DNA of 10,704 bases. Source: an uncultured Oscillospiraceae bacterium. GTDB taxonomy: Bacteria; Bacillota; Clostridia; Oscillospirales; Oscillospiraceae. The position numbers were made by a program, and so were the translations under genes. The notes beneath the pieces are model-generated. The model was not told the origin of the DNA and did no database searches. It saw only the letters and a list, made by a program, of their open reading frames with translations. The stretch lies in contig CAAGIT010000076.1 in the NCBI GenBank assembly GCA_900769995.1, positions 1 to 10,704 of the forward strand, in the 5' to 3' direction. Of this stretch, positions 1-6,486 are shown piece after piece (the stretch's first letter is position 1; every line of letters starts with the position of its first letter).

Positions 1-26
1 GGTTTCGGATATTATTGACGGTCTGA

Positions 27-111
27 GGGACGGGAAACCCGTCCCCTACAGCGCAGGACATAACAAAGCACGGGAGTCGGAATCACGCCGTAGGGGCAGC
101 TATCAGCCGCC
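27..111. repeat. Left cluster of GTAGGGG-type palindromic modules
   Basis: Two modules of the intergenic palindrome family that recurs in this window. Positions 27-49 hold a GGGACGGG / CCCGTCCC stem with an AAA loop followed by CCCTAC. This is the reverse orientation of a module headed by GTAGGGG. Positions 90-111 hold GTAGGGG followed by an imperfect GGCAGCT-ATC-AGCCGCC stem. The bases just before the second module (GAATCACGCC, from about 81) recur before the module at 10563. The rest of 1-237 has no gene I can support. It contains only a short AATAC/GTATT hairpin at 161-175 and AT-rich sequence running up to the stop codon of the cysteine desulfidase. Confidence 0.75.
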
Positions 112-237
112 TGCGAAAGAAAAAGCAAAACACGACAAATTAAGGTTTGGAAATCGCAGGAATACTTTGTGTATTTCAAGCGAAAAGTTGGGGCAAAAGA
201 TCTGCTGAGCGCCGAAGCTGATTTGTTCAGAGGTTCC

Positions 238-1518
238 TTAACAATCGGTATCCTGCATGATGCGCAGGATGGTGGTATCGGTTTCGCACATTCCCTGCTG
301 GGCGAGCTTGCCGACGTTCGCGATGGTATGATCAACGGAATCACCGACGATGCCCTCGCCGCTGTGGAATTCGCGGTGGTGCAGGTACATCCGATAGCCC
401 ATAATGCCGGCATCCACGGCGGCGGCAATTTTGGCGGCACAGGACGGCTTCGCACCGTCGCAGATCGTGCCGGAGAGGATGGCGACCGCGTTCACGATCG
501 TATGCGCCACGGCAGAAAATCCGCCGCCGAGCAGATAGCAGATGCCCGCACCCGCACCGACACCGGCGGAGATCGCGCCGCAGTAGGCAGAAAGTCTGCC
601 GATGCCGCTCTTTTGGTGGATGGTCACAAGGTCGGCCACCAGCAGCGCGCGGTAAAGCTGCTCCTGTGTCGCGCCGATGTGCCTGGCGTAGGTGACCACG
701 GGCAGGCACGCGGTCATGCCCTGATTGCCCGAGCCGGACAGGATCACCACCGGCATTTCGCAGCCGCTCATTCTCGCATCGGAGCCGGCTGCGGCATAGG
801 CCTTGGCACGCTGCTTCACATCGTCGCCGTAGTCCTCGAGCAGAATGCGCCCGATCTCCGCACCCCAACCGCCGCGCAAGCCCTCGTCGGCAATGGCGCA
901 GTTGAAATCGATCTGCCGCTGCAAAAGCGGTGCGACCTCGTTTAATTGCGCGGTATCGGCAAAGCGGACGATGTCCTCCACGTTCAGGCAGCCCTTATCC
1001 GTCATATGCTCCTCGGCGCGGTCTGCCACGGGCAGATCGAGCTGTACCTCACCGTCACGCTCCAGATGCACGATATTTGTATGGTGATTGGTGATGCGCA
1101 CCCGCGCAGTGTGGCTTCCTGCCTCGGCATAGAGGTCAATATCCAGCTTGCAGGGCGAATCGGCGCAGGTAATATCGATCTCCACCCGCTGCAAATATTC
1201 GTCGAGCTCGGCAAGCTGCTCCTGCGAAATATCGGCAATGACCTGCAGATCGCGGTCGGCATCTCCCGCCACCAGTCCCGCGGCGATGGCAGGGCGGATA
1301 CCCTTTCTGCCGCCGGTGTTCGGCACAACGACGCTCTTGACGTTTTTCAGAATGTTGCCGCTTAACACGGCATTGACACGCGTGGGAAGCTGACCCAACA
1401 GCTGCTTCAGCTTCGCGGCGCAATAGGCGATCGCGATCGGCTCGGTGCAGCCCGTGGCCGGCACCAGCTCCTCGCGGAGAATGGCGATATAATCCTGTGT
1501 AATCTTCGGGTCGAGCAT
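238..1518 (-). CDS. cyuA: L-cysteine desulfidase, CyuA/YhaM family (serine dehydratase alpha-like)
   Basis: A 426-residue cytoplasmic enzyme of the UPF0597/CyuA family, which breaks cysteine down to pyruvate, ammonia and sulfide with a [4Fe-4S] cluster. The N-terminus has the family motif ATGCTEP (residues 21-27, Cys24). The middle has SGSGNQG (261-267), and the C-terminal half has AYCGA (Cys313) and TICDGAKPSC (Cys353). Cys24, Cys313 and Cys353 match the three-cysteine pattern of archaeal cysteine desulfidase, including the 40-residue spacing of the last two. The length is close to E. coli YhaM. The start is ATG at 1518, chosen because AAAGGAGG lies just upstream (about 1527-1533) and the protein opens in the family-typical way; the frame stays open to 1782 but that extension reads into the divergent gene. 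It stands alone and divergent from 5-FCL. It could be labelled L-serine ammonia-lyase, but the single-chain architecture favours the desulfidase. Confidence 0.9.
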   Translation of the reverse strand: MLDPKITQDYIAILREELVPATGCTEPIAIAYCAAKLKQLLGQLPTRVNAVLSGNILKNVKSVVVPNTGGRKGIRPAIAAGLVAGDADRDLQVIADISQEQLAELDEYLQRVEIDITCADSPCKLDIDLYAEAGSHTARVRITNHHTNIVHLERDGEVQLDLPVADRAEEHMTDKGCLNVEDIVRFADTAQLNEVAPLLQRQIDFNCAIADEGLRGGWGAEIGRILLEDYGDDVKQRAKAYAAAGSDARMSGCEMPVVILSGSGNQGMTACLPVVTYARHIGATQEQLYRALLVADLVTIHQKSGIGRLSAYCGAISAGVGAGAGICYLLGGGFSAVAHTIVNAVAILSGTICDGAKPSCAAKIAAAVDAGIMGYRMYLHHREFHSGEGIVGDSVDHTIANVGKLAQQGMCETDTTILRIMQDTDC

Positions 1519-1539
1519 ACTTCGGCCTCCTTTGTGCAT

Positions 1540-1570
1540 TTCTGTCCTTATTGTACCATATCGGACAGAA
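1540..1570. promoter_or_regulatory. Inverted repeat around the cysteine desulfidase -10 box (candidate operator)
   Basis: TTCTGTCC (1540-1547) and GGACAGAA (1563-1570) form perfect 8-bp arms separated by 15 bp. That spacer contains the minus-strand -10 box. A second inverted repeat, TACCAT (1554-1559) and ATGGTA (1573-1578), interleaves with it. CGGACA also occurs as a direct repeat at 1562 and 1585. The position suits a repressor site. No regulator gene is in the window, so the protein that binds it is unknown. Confidence 0.45.
1550..1558 (-). promoter_or_regulatory. Candidate extended -10 promoter of the cysteine desulfidase gene
   Basis: On the minus strand the sequence reads TGGTACAAT, a TGn extended -10 with a 5/6 match to TATAAT. 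It would start transcription about 25 bases before the ATG at 1518. The -35 position (TACCAT at 17-bp spacing) is a poor match, so activation or reliance on the extended -10 is likely. Confidence 0.5.
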
Positions 1571-1597
1571 AAATGGTATCCTTGCGGACAAAAAATA

Positions 1598-1626
1598 TTG
1601 ACATCACGGAGCGCGTTCGCTACAAT
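1598..1626 (+). promoter_or_regulatory. Sigma-A type promoter for the 5-FCL operon
   Basis: TTGACA (1598-1603) is a perfect -35 box. A 17-bp spacer separates it from TACAAT (1621-1626), a 5/6 -10 box. Transcription would start near 1633, just before the AGGAGG at 1642-1647. This is the best promoter in the window by consensus match. Confidence 0.85.
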
Positions 1627-1655
1627 GAAGCTGGAAGGATCAGGAGGTGAGCTGC

Positions 1656-2204
1656 GTGGAGAAAGCTGCCCTGCGTGCGCAGATTCGCGCACAAAAACGC
1701 GCTCTGTCCGACCGCCAGATCGCGGCGGCATCGGAGGACTTGACCCGTCAGCTTTTGGAGCACCCCCTCTACCGGCAGGCAAAGTCGCTTTACGCGTATC
1801 TCAGCTACAACCAGGAGGTTCGCACCGGCGCGATTTTGCAGCAGGCGCTCCTGGACGGCAAGCGCCTTGCCGTGCCGAAGATCTTTGGCGATACGATGCG
1901 GTTTGTCCGTTTGGACAGCGGCAGTCGAATCACCTGCGGCTACAAGGGGATCCCCGAACCGGAAAGTGACGAGATCGTCGATGATCCGGAGGCGTTGGTG
2001 CTGATGCCCGGACTGGCGTTTGACCGCGAGGGTCATCGCATGGGCTACGGCGGCGGTTTTTATGACCGTTTTCTTGCCGCTCAGCCGCATCCGACCATCG
2101 CGCTGTGTTATGATTTCCAGCTTGTCGATTCTCTGCCCGTTGAGGCGCACGATCTGCCGGTGGACGTGGTGCTTTGGGCGAAAATCCCGGAGGTGTCCGT
2201 ATGA
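1656..2204 (+). CDS. 5-formyltetrahydrofolate cyclo-ligase
   Basis: A 182-residue cytoplasmic enzyme (5-FCL/MTHFS family) that converts 5-formyl-THF to 5,10-methenyl-THF with ATP, returning a stored or inhibitory folate to one-carbon metabolism. The signature LAFDREGHRMGYGGGFYDR lies at residues 120-138. The N-terminus has the basic helix expected to contact substrate (RAQIRAQKRAL). VPK (73-75) and KGIPEP (97-102) are also family-typical, as is the C-terminal LP.EAHDLPVD stretch. I chose GTG at 1656 because AGGAGG (1642-1647) sits 8 bases ahead. The in-frame GTG at 1647 overlaps that Shine-Dalgarno sequence and cannot use it. The stop codon overlaps the next start (ATGA, 2201-2204), so the two genes are probably translationally coupled. 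The gene is called fthC, fau or ygfA in different species, so no symbol is given. Confidence 0.93.
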   Translation: MEKAALRAQIRAQKRALSDRQIAAASEDLTRQLLEHPLYRQAKSLYAYLSYNQEVRTGAILQQALLDGKRLAVPKIFGDTMRFVRLDSGSRITCGYKGIPEPESDEIVDDPEALVLMPGLAFDREGHRMGYGGGFYDRFLAAQPHPTIALCYDFQLVDSLPVEAHDLPVDVVLWAKIPEVSV

Positions 2205-2902
2205 AAATCGAAGCGGTCTGTGAGTTTAACGAACACGGCTGTCTGATCTATGCAATCAAGCCGGTGGGTGCCTTTGTGCGCGGTGCGTACGAGAGCGAGG
2301 CTTTGGCAAAATTTGCCGGAGAGCTGCGCAGCTATTGGCGTTGGAGCGGCGGAACGCAGGAGGAGCCGGAAATTGTCATCGTGCAGCGGAAGGCCTCGAA
2401 TTTGGCGGTGCATCAGGCGGATTCCGACATATTATTTGACGCGGAAAAGGCGCCGCTGACCGAGGCGGAATATGAGAGTCTGAAGCTGCTGGTGCTGAAA
2501 TCCGCACGCGATTTCAACAAGCTCTATGAGAGCATCCCGAATCCGGATATTTCGGGGCGAGCTCCGCGGACGTGCTTTTACGGTGCGGTGCCGCGCACCC
2601 CGCGCGAGATGTATGCGCACACGAACAACGTCACGTCCTATTATCTCGCTGCGTTCGGGCTGGATACGGAGAATTTGCCCGATATTTACGGCAATCGGCT
2701 GCAAGCCCTGTCCGAGCTGGAGGGTCTGCCGGAGTTTTTGTCCGGCGGCGTGTATGAGGCGCCCGACGGTGAGCTTTGGACGATACGGAAGGTTCTGCGC
2801 CGTTTTCTGTGGCATGACCGCATCCATGCGCGCGCCATGTGGCGCACGGCTTCTGCCCTTTGGGGCAGCGAGGTCAAAAATCCGTTTTTCTTTGTGGTAT
2901 AA
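2201..2902 (+). CDS. Conserved protein of unknown function, possible HicB-like plus DinB-like domains
   Basis: A 233-residue protein with no signal peptide or membrane segment. Residues 1-48 (GAFVRGAYESEALAKFAGELRSY) resemble the small antitoxin-like HicB fold, where a G.f..G....EAl.k motif is common. The C-terminal half has a long helix with EMYAHTNN (His140) and a second with LRRFLWHDRIHARAM (His205 and His209). That distribution of three histidines resembles the metal site of DinB/YfiT four-helix bundles. The domain calls are from pattern memory and not from an alignment. The true start is ATG 2201, overlapping the 5-FCL stop; in-frame TTG codons upstream are inside 5-FCL and ignored. The coupling implies shared expression with 5-FCL but does not reveal a function. 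It ends 6 bases before a hairpin. Confidence 0.75.
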   Translation: MKIEAVCEFNEHGCLIYAIKPVGAFVRGAYESEALAKFAGELRSYWRWSGGTQEEPEIVIVQRKASNLAVHQADSDILFDAEKAPLTEAEYESLKLLVLKSARDFNKLYESIPNPDISGRAPRTCFYGAVPRTPREMYAHTNNVTSYYLAAFGLDTENLPDIYGNRLQALSELEGLPEFLSGGVYEAPDGELWTIRKVLRRFLWHDRIHARAMWRTASALWGSEVKNPFFFVV

Positions 2903-2908
2903 AATGAG

Positions 2909-2932
2909 CGGGTGCCGCGAAAGCAGCACCCG
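2909..2932 (+). terminator. Hairpin downstream of the 5-FCL operon, copy 1
   Basis: The stem is CGGGTGCCGC (2909-2918), loop GAAA, GCAGCACCCG (2923-2932), with one C-A mismatch on the plus strand. It starts 6 bases after the stop codon. No U-run follows, so as a plus-strand intrinsic terminator it is weak. The same 24 bases recur at 3282-3305. Confidence 0.45.
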
Positions 2933-2954
2933 TTCAGACTGTCAATAAAGTCCG

Positions 2955-3266
2955 AAACCGTCAAAATCGTAGGGGCGGCTATCACCGCCTCAGACTGTTG
3001 GTTTTTGGGACGGCAGACCCGTCCCCTACAGCGTAGGACGTGAATGTGCCGTGGGACGGAAAACCCGTCCCCCACAGTGGGAAATGTGGCATATGCCCGT
3101 AGGGGCGGATATTATCCGCCTCAATGCGGTGTGGCGGGCGGCTGATAGCCGCCCCTACGGTTTTGAACCATTTTTTCTCGATTTCCTGTAGGGGACGGGT
3201 TCGCCGTCCCACACCTTTCGTCCCACAAAACCCGAAAGACCGCTCCTGTGTCGATTTTGACGGTTT
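2955..3266. repeat. MITE-like repeat island with 15-bp inverted ends
   Basis: AAACCGTCAAAATCG (2955-2969) and its exact reverse complement (3252-3266) bound about 280 bases of palindromic modules. In order these are: GTAGGGG with a GGCGG..CCGCC stem (2969-2989); a GGGACGG..CCGTCCC stem followed by CCTAC (3007-3029); GGGACGG..CCGTCCC again with CCCAC (3053-3075); GTAGGGG with GGCGGAT-AT-TATCCGCC (3099-3120); the same type inverted (3137-3158); and GTAGGGG with ACGGG..CCGTCCC (3188-3210). There is no credible coding sequence. Spacer stretches such as CAGTGGGAAA.GTGG (3075-3089) and CAGACTGTTGGTTTTT (2991-3006) recur in the right-hand cluster. It probably represents a non-autonomous mobile or repetitive intergenic element. 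Confidence 0.75.
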
Positions 3267-3281
3267 TTACGTTATCAGAAA

Positions 3282-3305
3282 CGGGTGCCGCGAAAGCAGC
3301 ACCCG
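3282..3305 (-). terminator. Hairpin downstream of yebC, copy 2
   Basis: The 24-base sequence is identical to 2909-2932. Read on the minus strand the internal mismatch becomes a U-G wobble, the loop is TTTC and the stem is a continuous 10 bp. It begins 13 bases after the yebC stop codon and is followed by TTTCTG, so it is a reasonable rho-independent terminator for yebC. On the plus strand it is followed by CTTTT and may work both ways. Confidence 0.6.
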
Positions 3306-3317
3306 CTTTTCCTGTTT

Positions 3318-4052
3318 TCAGCGATCCCAGTTGTGCCAGACGTTCTGCACGTCGTCGTCATCCTCGAATACGTCGATCATTTTTTCCATCATCTTGATGT
3401 CGTCCTCGGCATCGAGGGTCTTATACTCGCCTGGGACCATCTCGATCTGCGCCGATGCAAAGGTATAGCCCTTCTTGCCCAGCGCGTCAGCGACGGCGTT
3501 GAAGTCGTCCGGCTCGGTGTAGATGGTGAAGCAGCCTTCTTCCGCCTCAAAATCATCCGCGCCGCAGTCCATCGCGTCCATCATGACGGTGTCTTCCTCA
3601 TAGTCCTCGTCCTCGTTGTCGATGACCAGAACGCCCTTCTTGCTAAAATTCCAGGAGACACAGCCCGATGCGCCCAGCTTGCCGCCGTATTTGTCGAAAT
3701 GGTGACGGACGTTGCCTGCGGTACGGTTGCGGCTGTCGGTCATGGTCTCAACGATGACCGCCACACCGCCGGGGCCGTAGCCTTCGTAGGTGATGGATTC
3801 ATAGGCATCGCCGGAGCCGGCATTGGCGGCCTTGTCCAAAACACGCTTGATGTTGTCGTTGGGCATATTTGCCGCCTTTGCCTTGGTGATGACCGTGGCA
3901 AGACGGGAGTTATAGTTGGGGTCGGTGGAACCGCCGCCCTCTTTGACCGCAACGTACATTTCCTTTGCGATCTTGGTAAAAATGGCTGCACGCTTTGCGT
4001 CCTGTGCGCCTTTGGTTTTCTGAATATTATGCCATTTGGAATGACCCGACAT
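3318..4052 (-). CDS. yebC: YebC/PmpR (TACO1-like) family protein
   Basis: A 244-residue cytoplasmic protein of the YebC family. It was long annotated as a transcriptional regulator; more recent work on family members links them to translation, including relief of ribosome stalling at proline-rich stretches. The N-terminal signature is clear: SGHSKWHNIQ (2-11), then KAANMPNDNIKRVLDKA around residues 58-75. A glycine-rich YEGYGPGGVAVIVE follows in the central domain, and the C-terminal domain is acidic (AEDDIKMMEKMIDVFEDDDD). The length is as expected for the family. The start is ATG 4052, with a modest GAAGGGAAG ribosome-binding site upstream and the canonical MSGHSKW opening. It has its own promoter at 4090-4118 and its own terminator. 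The symbol reflects family membership only; whether it is the regulator-like or the translation-type paralogue cannot be told here. Confidence 0.95.
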   Translation of the reverse strand: MSGHSKWHNIQKTKGAQDAKRAAIFTKIAKEMYVAVKEGGGSTDPNYNSRLATVITKAKAANMPNDNIKRVLDKAANAGSGDAYESITYEGYGPGGVAVIVETMTDSRNRTAGNVRHHFDKYGGKLGASGCVSWNFSKKGVLVIDNEDEDYEEDTVMMDAMDCGADDFEAEEGCFTIYTEPDDFNAVADALGKKGYTFASAQIEMVPGEYKTLDAEDDIKMMEKMIDVFEDDDDVQNVWHNWDR

Positions 4053-4077
4053 GGTAGTTCTTCCCTTCTAAAGTAGA

Positions 4078-4111
4078 TTTCCGCCGATCATTTTAACACA
4101 GATCGCGGAAA
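4078..4111. promoter_or_regulatory. Palindrome covering the yebC -10 box
   Basis: TTTCCGC-c-GATC (4078-4089) faces GATC-GCGGAAA (4101-4111). The arms are 11 bp with one bulged base, and the 11-base centre contains the yebC -10 box. It may be an operator. In the RNA of the upstream nif3-like gene it could instead fold as a hairpin. The element starts only 12 bases beyond the stop codon of that gene. Confidence 0.45.
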
Positions 4112-4118
4112 ATGACAA
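4090..4118 (-). promoter_or_regulatory. Sigma-A type promoter of yebC
   Basis: Minus strand TTGTCA (4113-4118), 17-bp spacer, TAAAAT (4090-4095); both hexamers match 5 of 6. Transcription would start near 4083, about 31 bases before the yebC ATG. The promoter lies almost against the end of the nif3-like gene at 4124. Confidence 0.75.
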
Positions 4119-4123
4119 CTGTT

Positions 4124-4912
4124 TTATATAAATTCGATCACATCATAGTCCAAATTTGTCTGCAAAACCTCGATTTCGGGGAACGCAGCCTGTATTTTTG
4201 CCGCCAGATAGGCGCAGACGGGGTTTTCGGTTTGGAGATGGCCGGCATCGATCATCGTGATGCCCAGAGCGGCGGCATCGTGGAAGTCGTTGTATTTCAC
4301 ATCGGCGGTGACGAAGGTGTCATAGCCATGCGCCGCAACGCGGTTCAGAAATTCCGGACAGCAGCCGCCGCCGACCGCGACCCGATGCACCGGCTGCTGT
4401 CCCGCGCAATAGCGCAGACCTTTGCAGTGCAGTGCCTCCTTGACAAAGGCGGCAAAGGCGGCAGGGCTTTGCTGCGCGACCTCGCCGCCGCGCAGAAGAC
4501 CGTATTCTCTGCCCTCGGCATCCGTGCCGGCAGGGTCGAGCACCGTCACCTTTTGCAGCCCCAGGGCGGCAGCCAGACAGTCATTGACACCGCCGGGCGC
4601 GCAATCGAGGTTCGTATGGGCGTTGAGGGCGGCGATCCCGTTTTCGCAGAGGAAGAGCAGTGTTTTGCCTGTGGCGGTATCGTCGTTGACCGCCTTCAGA
4701 TCCCAAAGGGCGGGATGATGCGTCAGAAGCAACTGACAATCCCGTGCCTTTGCCTCCTGCGCCAGCGGCAGAAACGGATCGAGGGCGACCAGAATACGCC
4801 TGACCTCCGCGTTTTGACGGCCGCAGAGCAGCCCGTTATGGTCCCATTCATACGCCATATGCTCCGGCGCGAGGGTTTTGAGAAAGTCGTAGATCTCTTT
4901 TACTGTTGTCAT
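4124..4912 (-). CDS. Nif3-like dinuclear metal centre protein (GTP cyclohydrolase I type 2-like)
   Basis: A 262-residue NIF3/YbgI family protein. The family forms toroidal hexamers with a two-metal site per subunit, and its physiological role is still unsettled. The candidate metal ligands are all visible: HHP (His65-His66), NAHTNLD (Asp103) and DAGHLQTE (His225, Glu229). These match YbgI His63/His64/Asp101/His215/Glu219 well. The protein is the short form and lacks the PII-like insert of Bacillus YqfO. I chose ATG 4912 because GGGTGAT (4917-4923) lies just upstream and 4912 is 5 bases past the stop of the preceding gene. A longer frame to 4954 would overlap that gene by 37 bases. It is the last gene of the trmK operon. 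A nif3 gene next to trmK is a known arrangement in Bacillota (yqfN-yqfO). Confidence 0.9.
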   Translation of the reverse strand: MTTVKEIYDFLKTLAPEHMAYEWDHNGLLCGRQNAEVRRILVALDPFLPLAQEAKARDCQLLLTHHPALWDLKAVNDDTATGKTLLFLCENGIAALNAHTNLDCAPGGVNDCLAAALGLQKVTVLDPAGTDAEGREYGLLRGGEVAQQSPAAFAAFVKEALHCKGLRYCAGQQPVHRVAVGGGCCPEFLNRVAAHGYDTFVTADVKYNDFHDAAALGITMIDAGHLQTENPVCAYLAAKIQAAFPEIEVLQTNLDYDVIEFI

Positions 4913-4917
4913 AAATA

Positions 4918-5772
4918 TCACCCATTGTACGCCCACTGACCGACGGTTTCCCAATCGTTCGGGAGCGCATAGTCCGTTGTTGCAGGCTGACAGCCAAAAT
5001 AGGCATCCGCGCCGGCGAGCGAATAGGACAGAACCACCGCGTAAAGGCTGCCGTCCGCGCCGACATAGGGCAGCGCGTCATAGACATTGTCCCATGCGAT
5101 CGTTCTCTGATACTGCTTCGCGGAGAACTCGTCCTGCCGCGGATCGACAAAGGTTGTGTCGGGCATTTCGTCAACACGCTCGAACCAGCTTGCCGCCAGC
5201 GACTGCCGCACACCGCTGTAAAATTCGTCCCAGCTCACGCCGTATGCGTCCAGCAGGGCAGACTCATAGGAGATCGCGCGCTCGGAGATGCTGATGTAGT
5301 AGACCTCAAATTCGGGAAATTCATAGTAATAGGGATTGGTTCTCATCACGATGGTCAAAATGTCGCCGCAGTAGTTCCATTCGTAGTTCACCTCGCCGTA
5401 AGCGGGGTTGCCGTTGTCATCGGCATAGATCATGGCGCTGTATTTTTCCATAATCATCGCGTTCAGCTCGGCGATCTCCGGACTGTCGAGGTTGATCTGG
5501 GGCACGGCGTAGGTAAACGTGGAATATGCATCGTTCCACGACTCCGTCAGACCGTCGTAGACCAGATTTTCATAGTCGATCGGCTCCTCCGGCGCCACAG
5601 TCTCGACCGGTTCGGTCGGCACCTCGATCGGAGCTTCCGTTGAAGCCTCGGATGCCATTGTCGCGATGGCTTCGTTTTCCTTCACATCGGACTGCGTTAT
5701 GAAAATGTTTGCACAGCCGCACAAGCCGGCAAGCAGGGACAGGACAAGGAGCAGAGCAAAAAGCTTCTTCAT
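4918..5772 (-). CDS. Predicted lipoprotein of unknown function (possible DUF3298/RsiV-like fold)
   Basis: A 284-residue predicted exported lipoprotein. Residues 1-20 form a signal peptide (MKK, a leucine-rich core, then LCGC), with Cys20 as the likely lipidated residue. A Glu/Pro/Thr-rich linker runs from about 30 to 65. The folded part follows with FTYAVPQINLDSPEIAELNAMIMEKY, then alternating aromatic strands (YEWNYCGDILTIVMRTNPYYYEFPEFEVYYISI) and DEFYSGVRQSLAASW. The Pro-Gln-Ile start, the N..I helix and the beta-rich middle recall DUF4163/DUF3298 domains found in PdaC and RsiV, but the usual G.H motif is not evident. The ribosome-binding site is a perfect AAGGAGG. Its ATG overlaps the trmK stop (ATGA, 5769-5772), so it is co-translated between a tRNA methylase and nif3. 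The function is not inferable. Confidence 0.85.
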   Translation of the reverse strand: MKKLFALLLVLSLLAGLCGCANIFITQSDVKENEAIATMASEASTEAPIEVPTEPVETVAPEEPIDYENLVYDGLTESWNDAYSTFTYAVPQINLDSPEIAELNAMIMEKYSAMIYADDNGNPAYGEVNYEWNYCGDILTIVMRTNPYYYEFPEFEVYYISISERAISYESALLDAYGVSWDEFYSGVRQSLAASWFERVDEMPDTTFVDPRQDEFSAKQYQRTIAWDNVYDALPYVGADGSLYAVVLSYSLAGADAYFGCQPATTDYALPNDWETVGQWAYNG

Positions 5773-6473
5773 GTTAATTCCTCCTTAAAATGAATTGCGG
5801 AAATTTCGTTCAGGGCGGATTCGTAGTATTGCAGCTTCTCCTGGGGTTCGGCTGCACGGCGAAGCCCCTCGACCGTGAGGGTCAGGGCACGCAAAATGCG
5901 GGCGTGATAGCCCGGCAGCAGCGGACTTCCGCTGCTTTTGAGCTGCGGCGAGAGATATTGCTCACCGGGGGTCAGCGGGGCAGCGTTTCCGTACCGCACG
6001 ACAAGGATATTATACAGGAATCCGCCTTCCTTGGCAAGGGTTTCCTGCACGATCCCGAAGCCCAGCTCCGACAGCCTGCGCCGTAAATCGTTGCCGGAGG
6101 ACTGCGGCTGCAAAATCAGACGGTATTTCGCATCGCGTATCCACGGACAGGCCGCGATGATCTGCACGATCAGGTCACCGCCCATCCCCGCGCAGACGAT
6201 GGTATCGACCTCGTCCGGCAGGATCGCGGCAAGACCGTCCGCACGCGAGAAGCGCATCCGGTCGGCAACGCCGCAGCGCAGGGCATTTGCCATTGCCTTC
6301 TGCAAGGGCTTTTCGCGCAGGTCGCAGGCGTGGACATAGGCTGCGCGGCCGCTTTGGAGCAGCTCGATGCTCAGATAGCCATGATCCGCGCCGATGTCCG
6401 CCACACGGGAGCCAAACGGCACCAGCTCCGCACAGGCGTGCAGTCTGCCGCCGGGTTCGATTTTTGATGTCAT
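5769..6473 (-). CDS. trmK: tRNA (adenine(22)-N1)-methyltransferase TrmK
   Basis: A 234-residue class I SAM-dependent methyltransferase. Family members methylate N1 of A22 in the D-arm of bacterial tRNAs. SAM motif I is VADIGADHGYL (24-34). ACDLREKPLQKA (49-60) is the acidic-loop region, CAGMGGDLI (94-102) is the hallmark AGMGG segment, and LILQPQ (119-124) is the catalytic-strand motif. The C-terminal helical hairpin (about 187-227) is family-typical. The start ATG 6473 is chosen because GAGGT (6481-6485) lies 7 bases ahead and TrmK homologues begin shortly before the R.H..A..V motif. A longer frame to 6542 exists but would include the terminator-like hairpin. It is the first gene of a three-gene operon with overlapping or near-touching starts. 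Confidence 0.93.
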   Translation of the reverse strand: MTSKIEPGGRLHACAELVPFGSRVADIGADHGYLSIELLQSGRAAYVHACDLREKPLQKAMANALRCGVADRMRFSRADGLAAILPDEVDTIVCAGMGGDLIVQIIAACPWIRDAKYRLILQPQSSGNDLRRRLSELGFGIVQETLAKEGGFLYNILVVRYGNAAPLTPGEQYLSPQLKSSGSPLLPGYHARILRALTLTVEGLRRAAEPQEKLQYYESALNEISAIHFKEELT

Positions 6474-6486
6474 GTAAAATACCTCG

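Noticed and set aside
190..237. Intrinsic terminator after the cysteine desulfidase gene
   Set aside because: Only short imperfect complementarity and no U-run; I could not draw a convincing stem.
169..945. Plus-strand open frame (258 codons) over the cysteine desulfidase
   Set aside because: Antisense shadow of a gene with clear family motifs; no Shine-Dalgarno or promoter.
2903..3317. Short open frames in the repeat island
   Set aside because: Their translations are Arg/Pro-rich products of the palindromes with no start signals.
3285..4076. Plus-strand open frame over yebC
   Set aside because: Antisense shadow of a canonical YebC sequence.
4112..4939. Plus-strand open frame over the nif3-like gene
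   Set aside because: Antisense shadow; the minus strand carries all the expected metal-ligand motifs.
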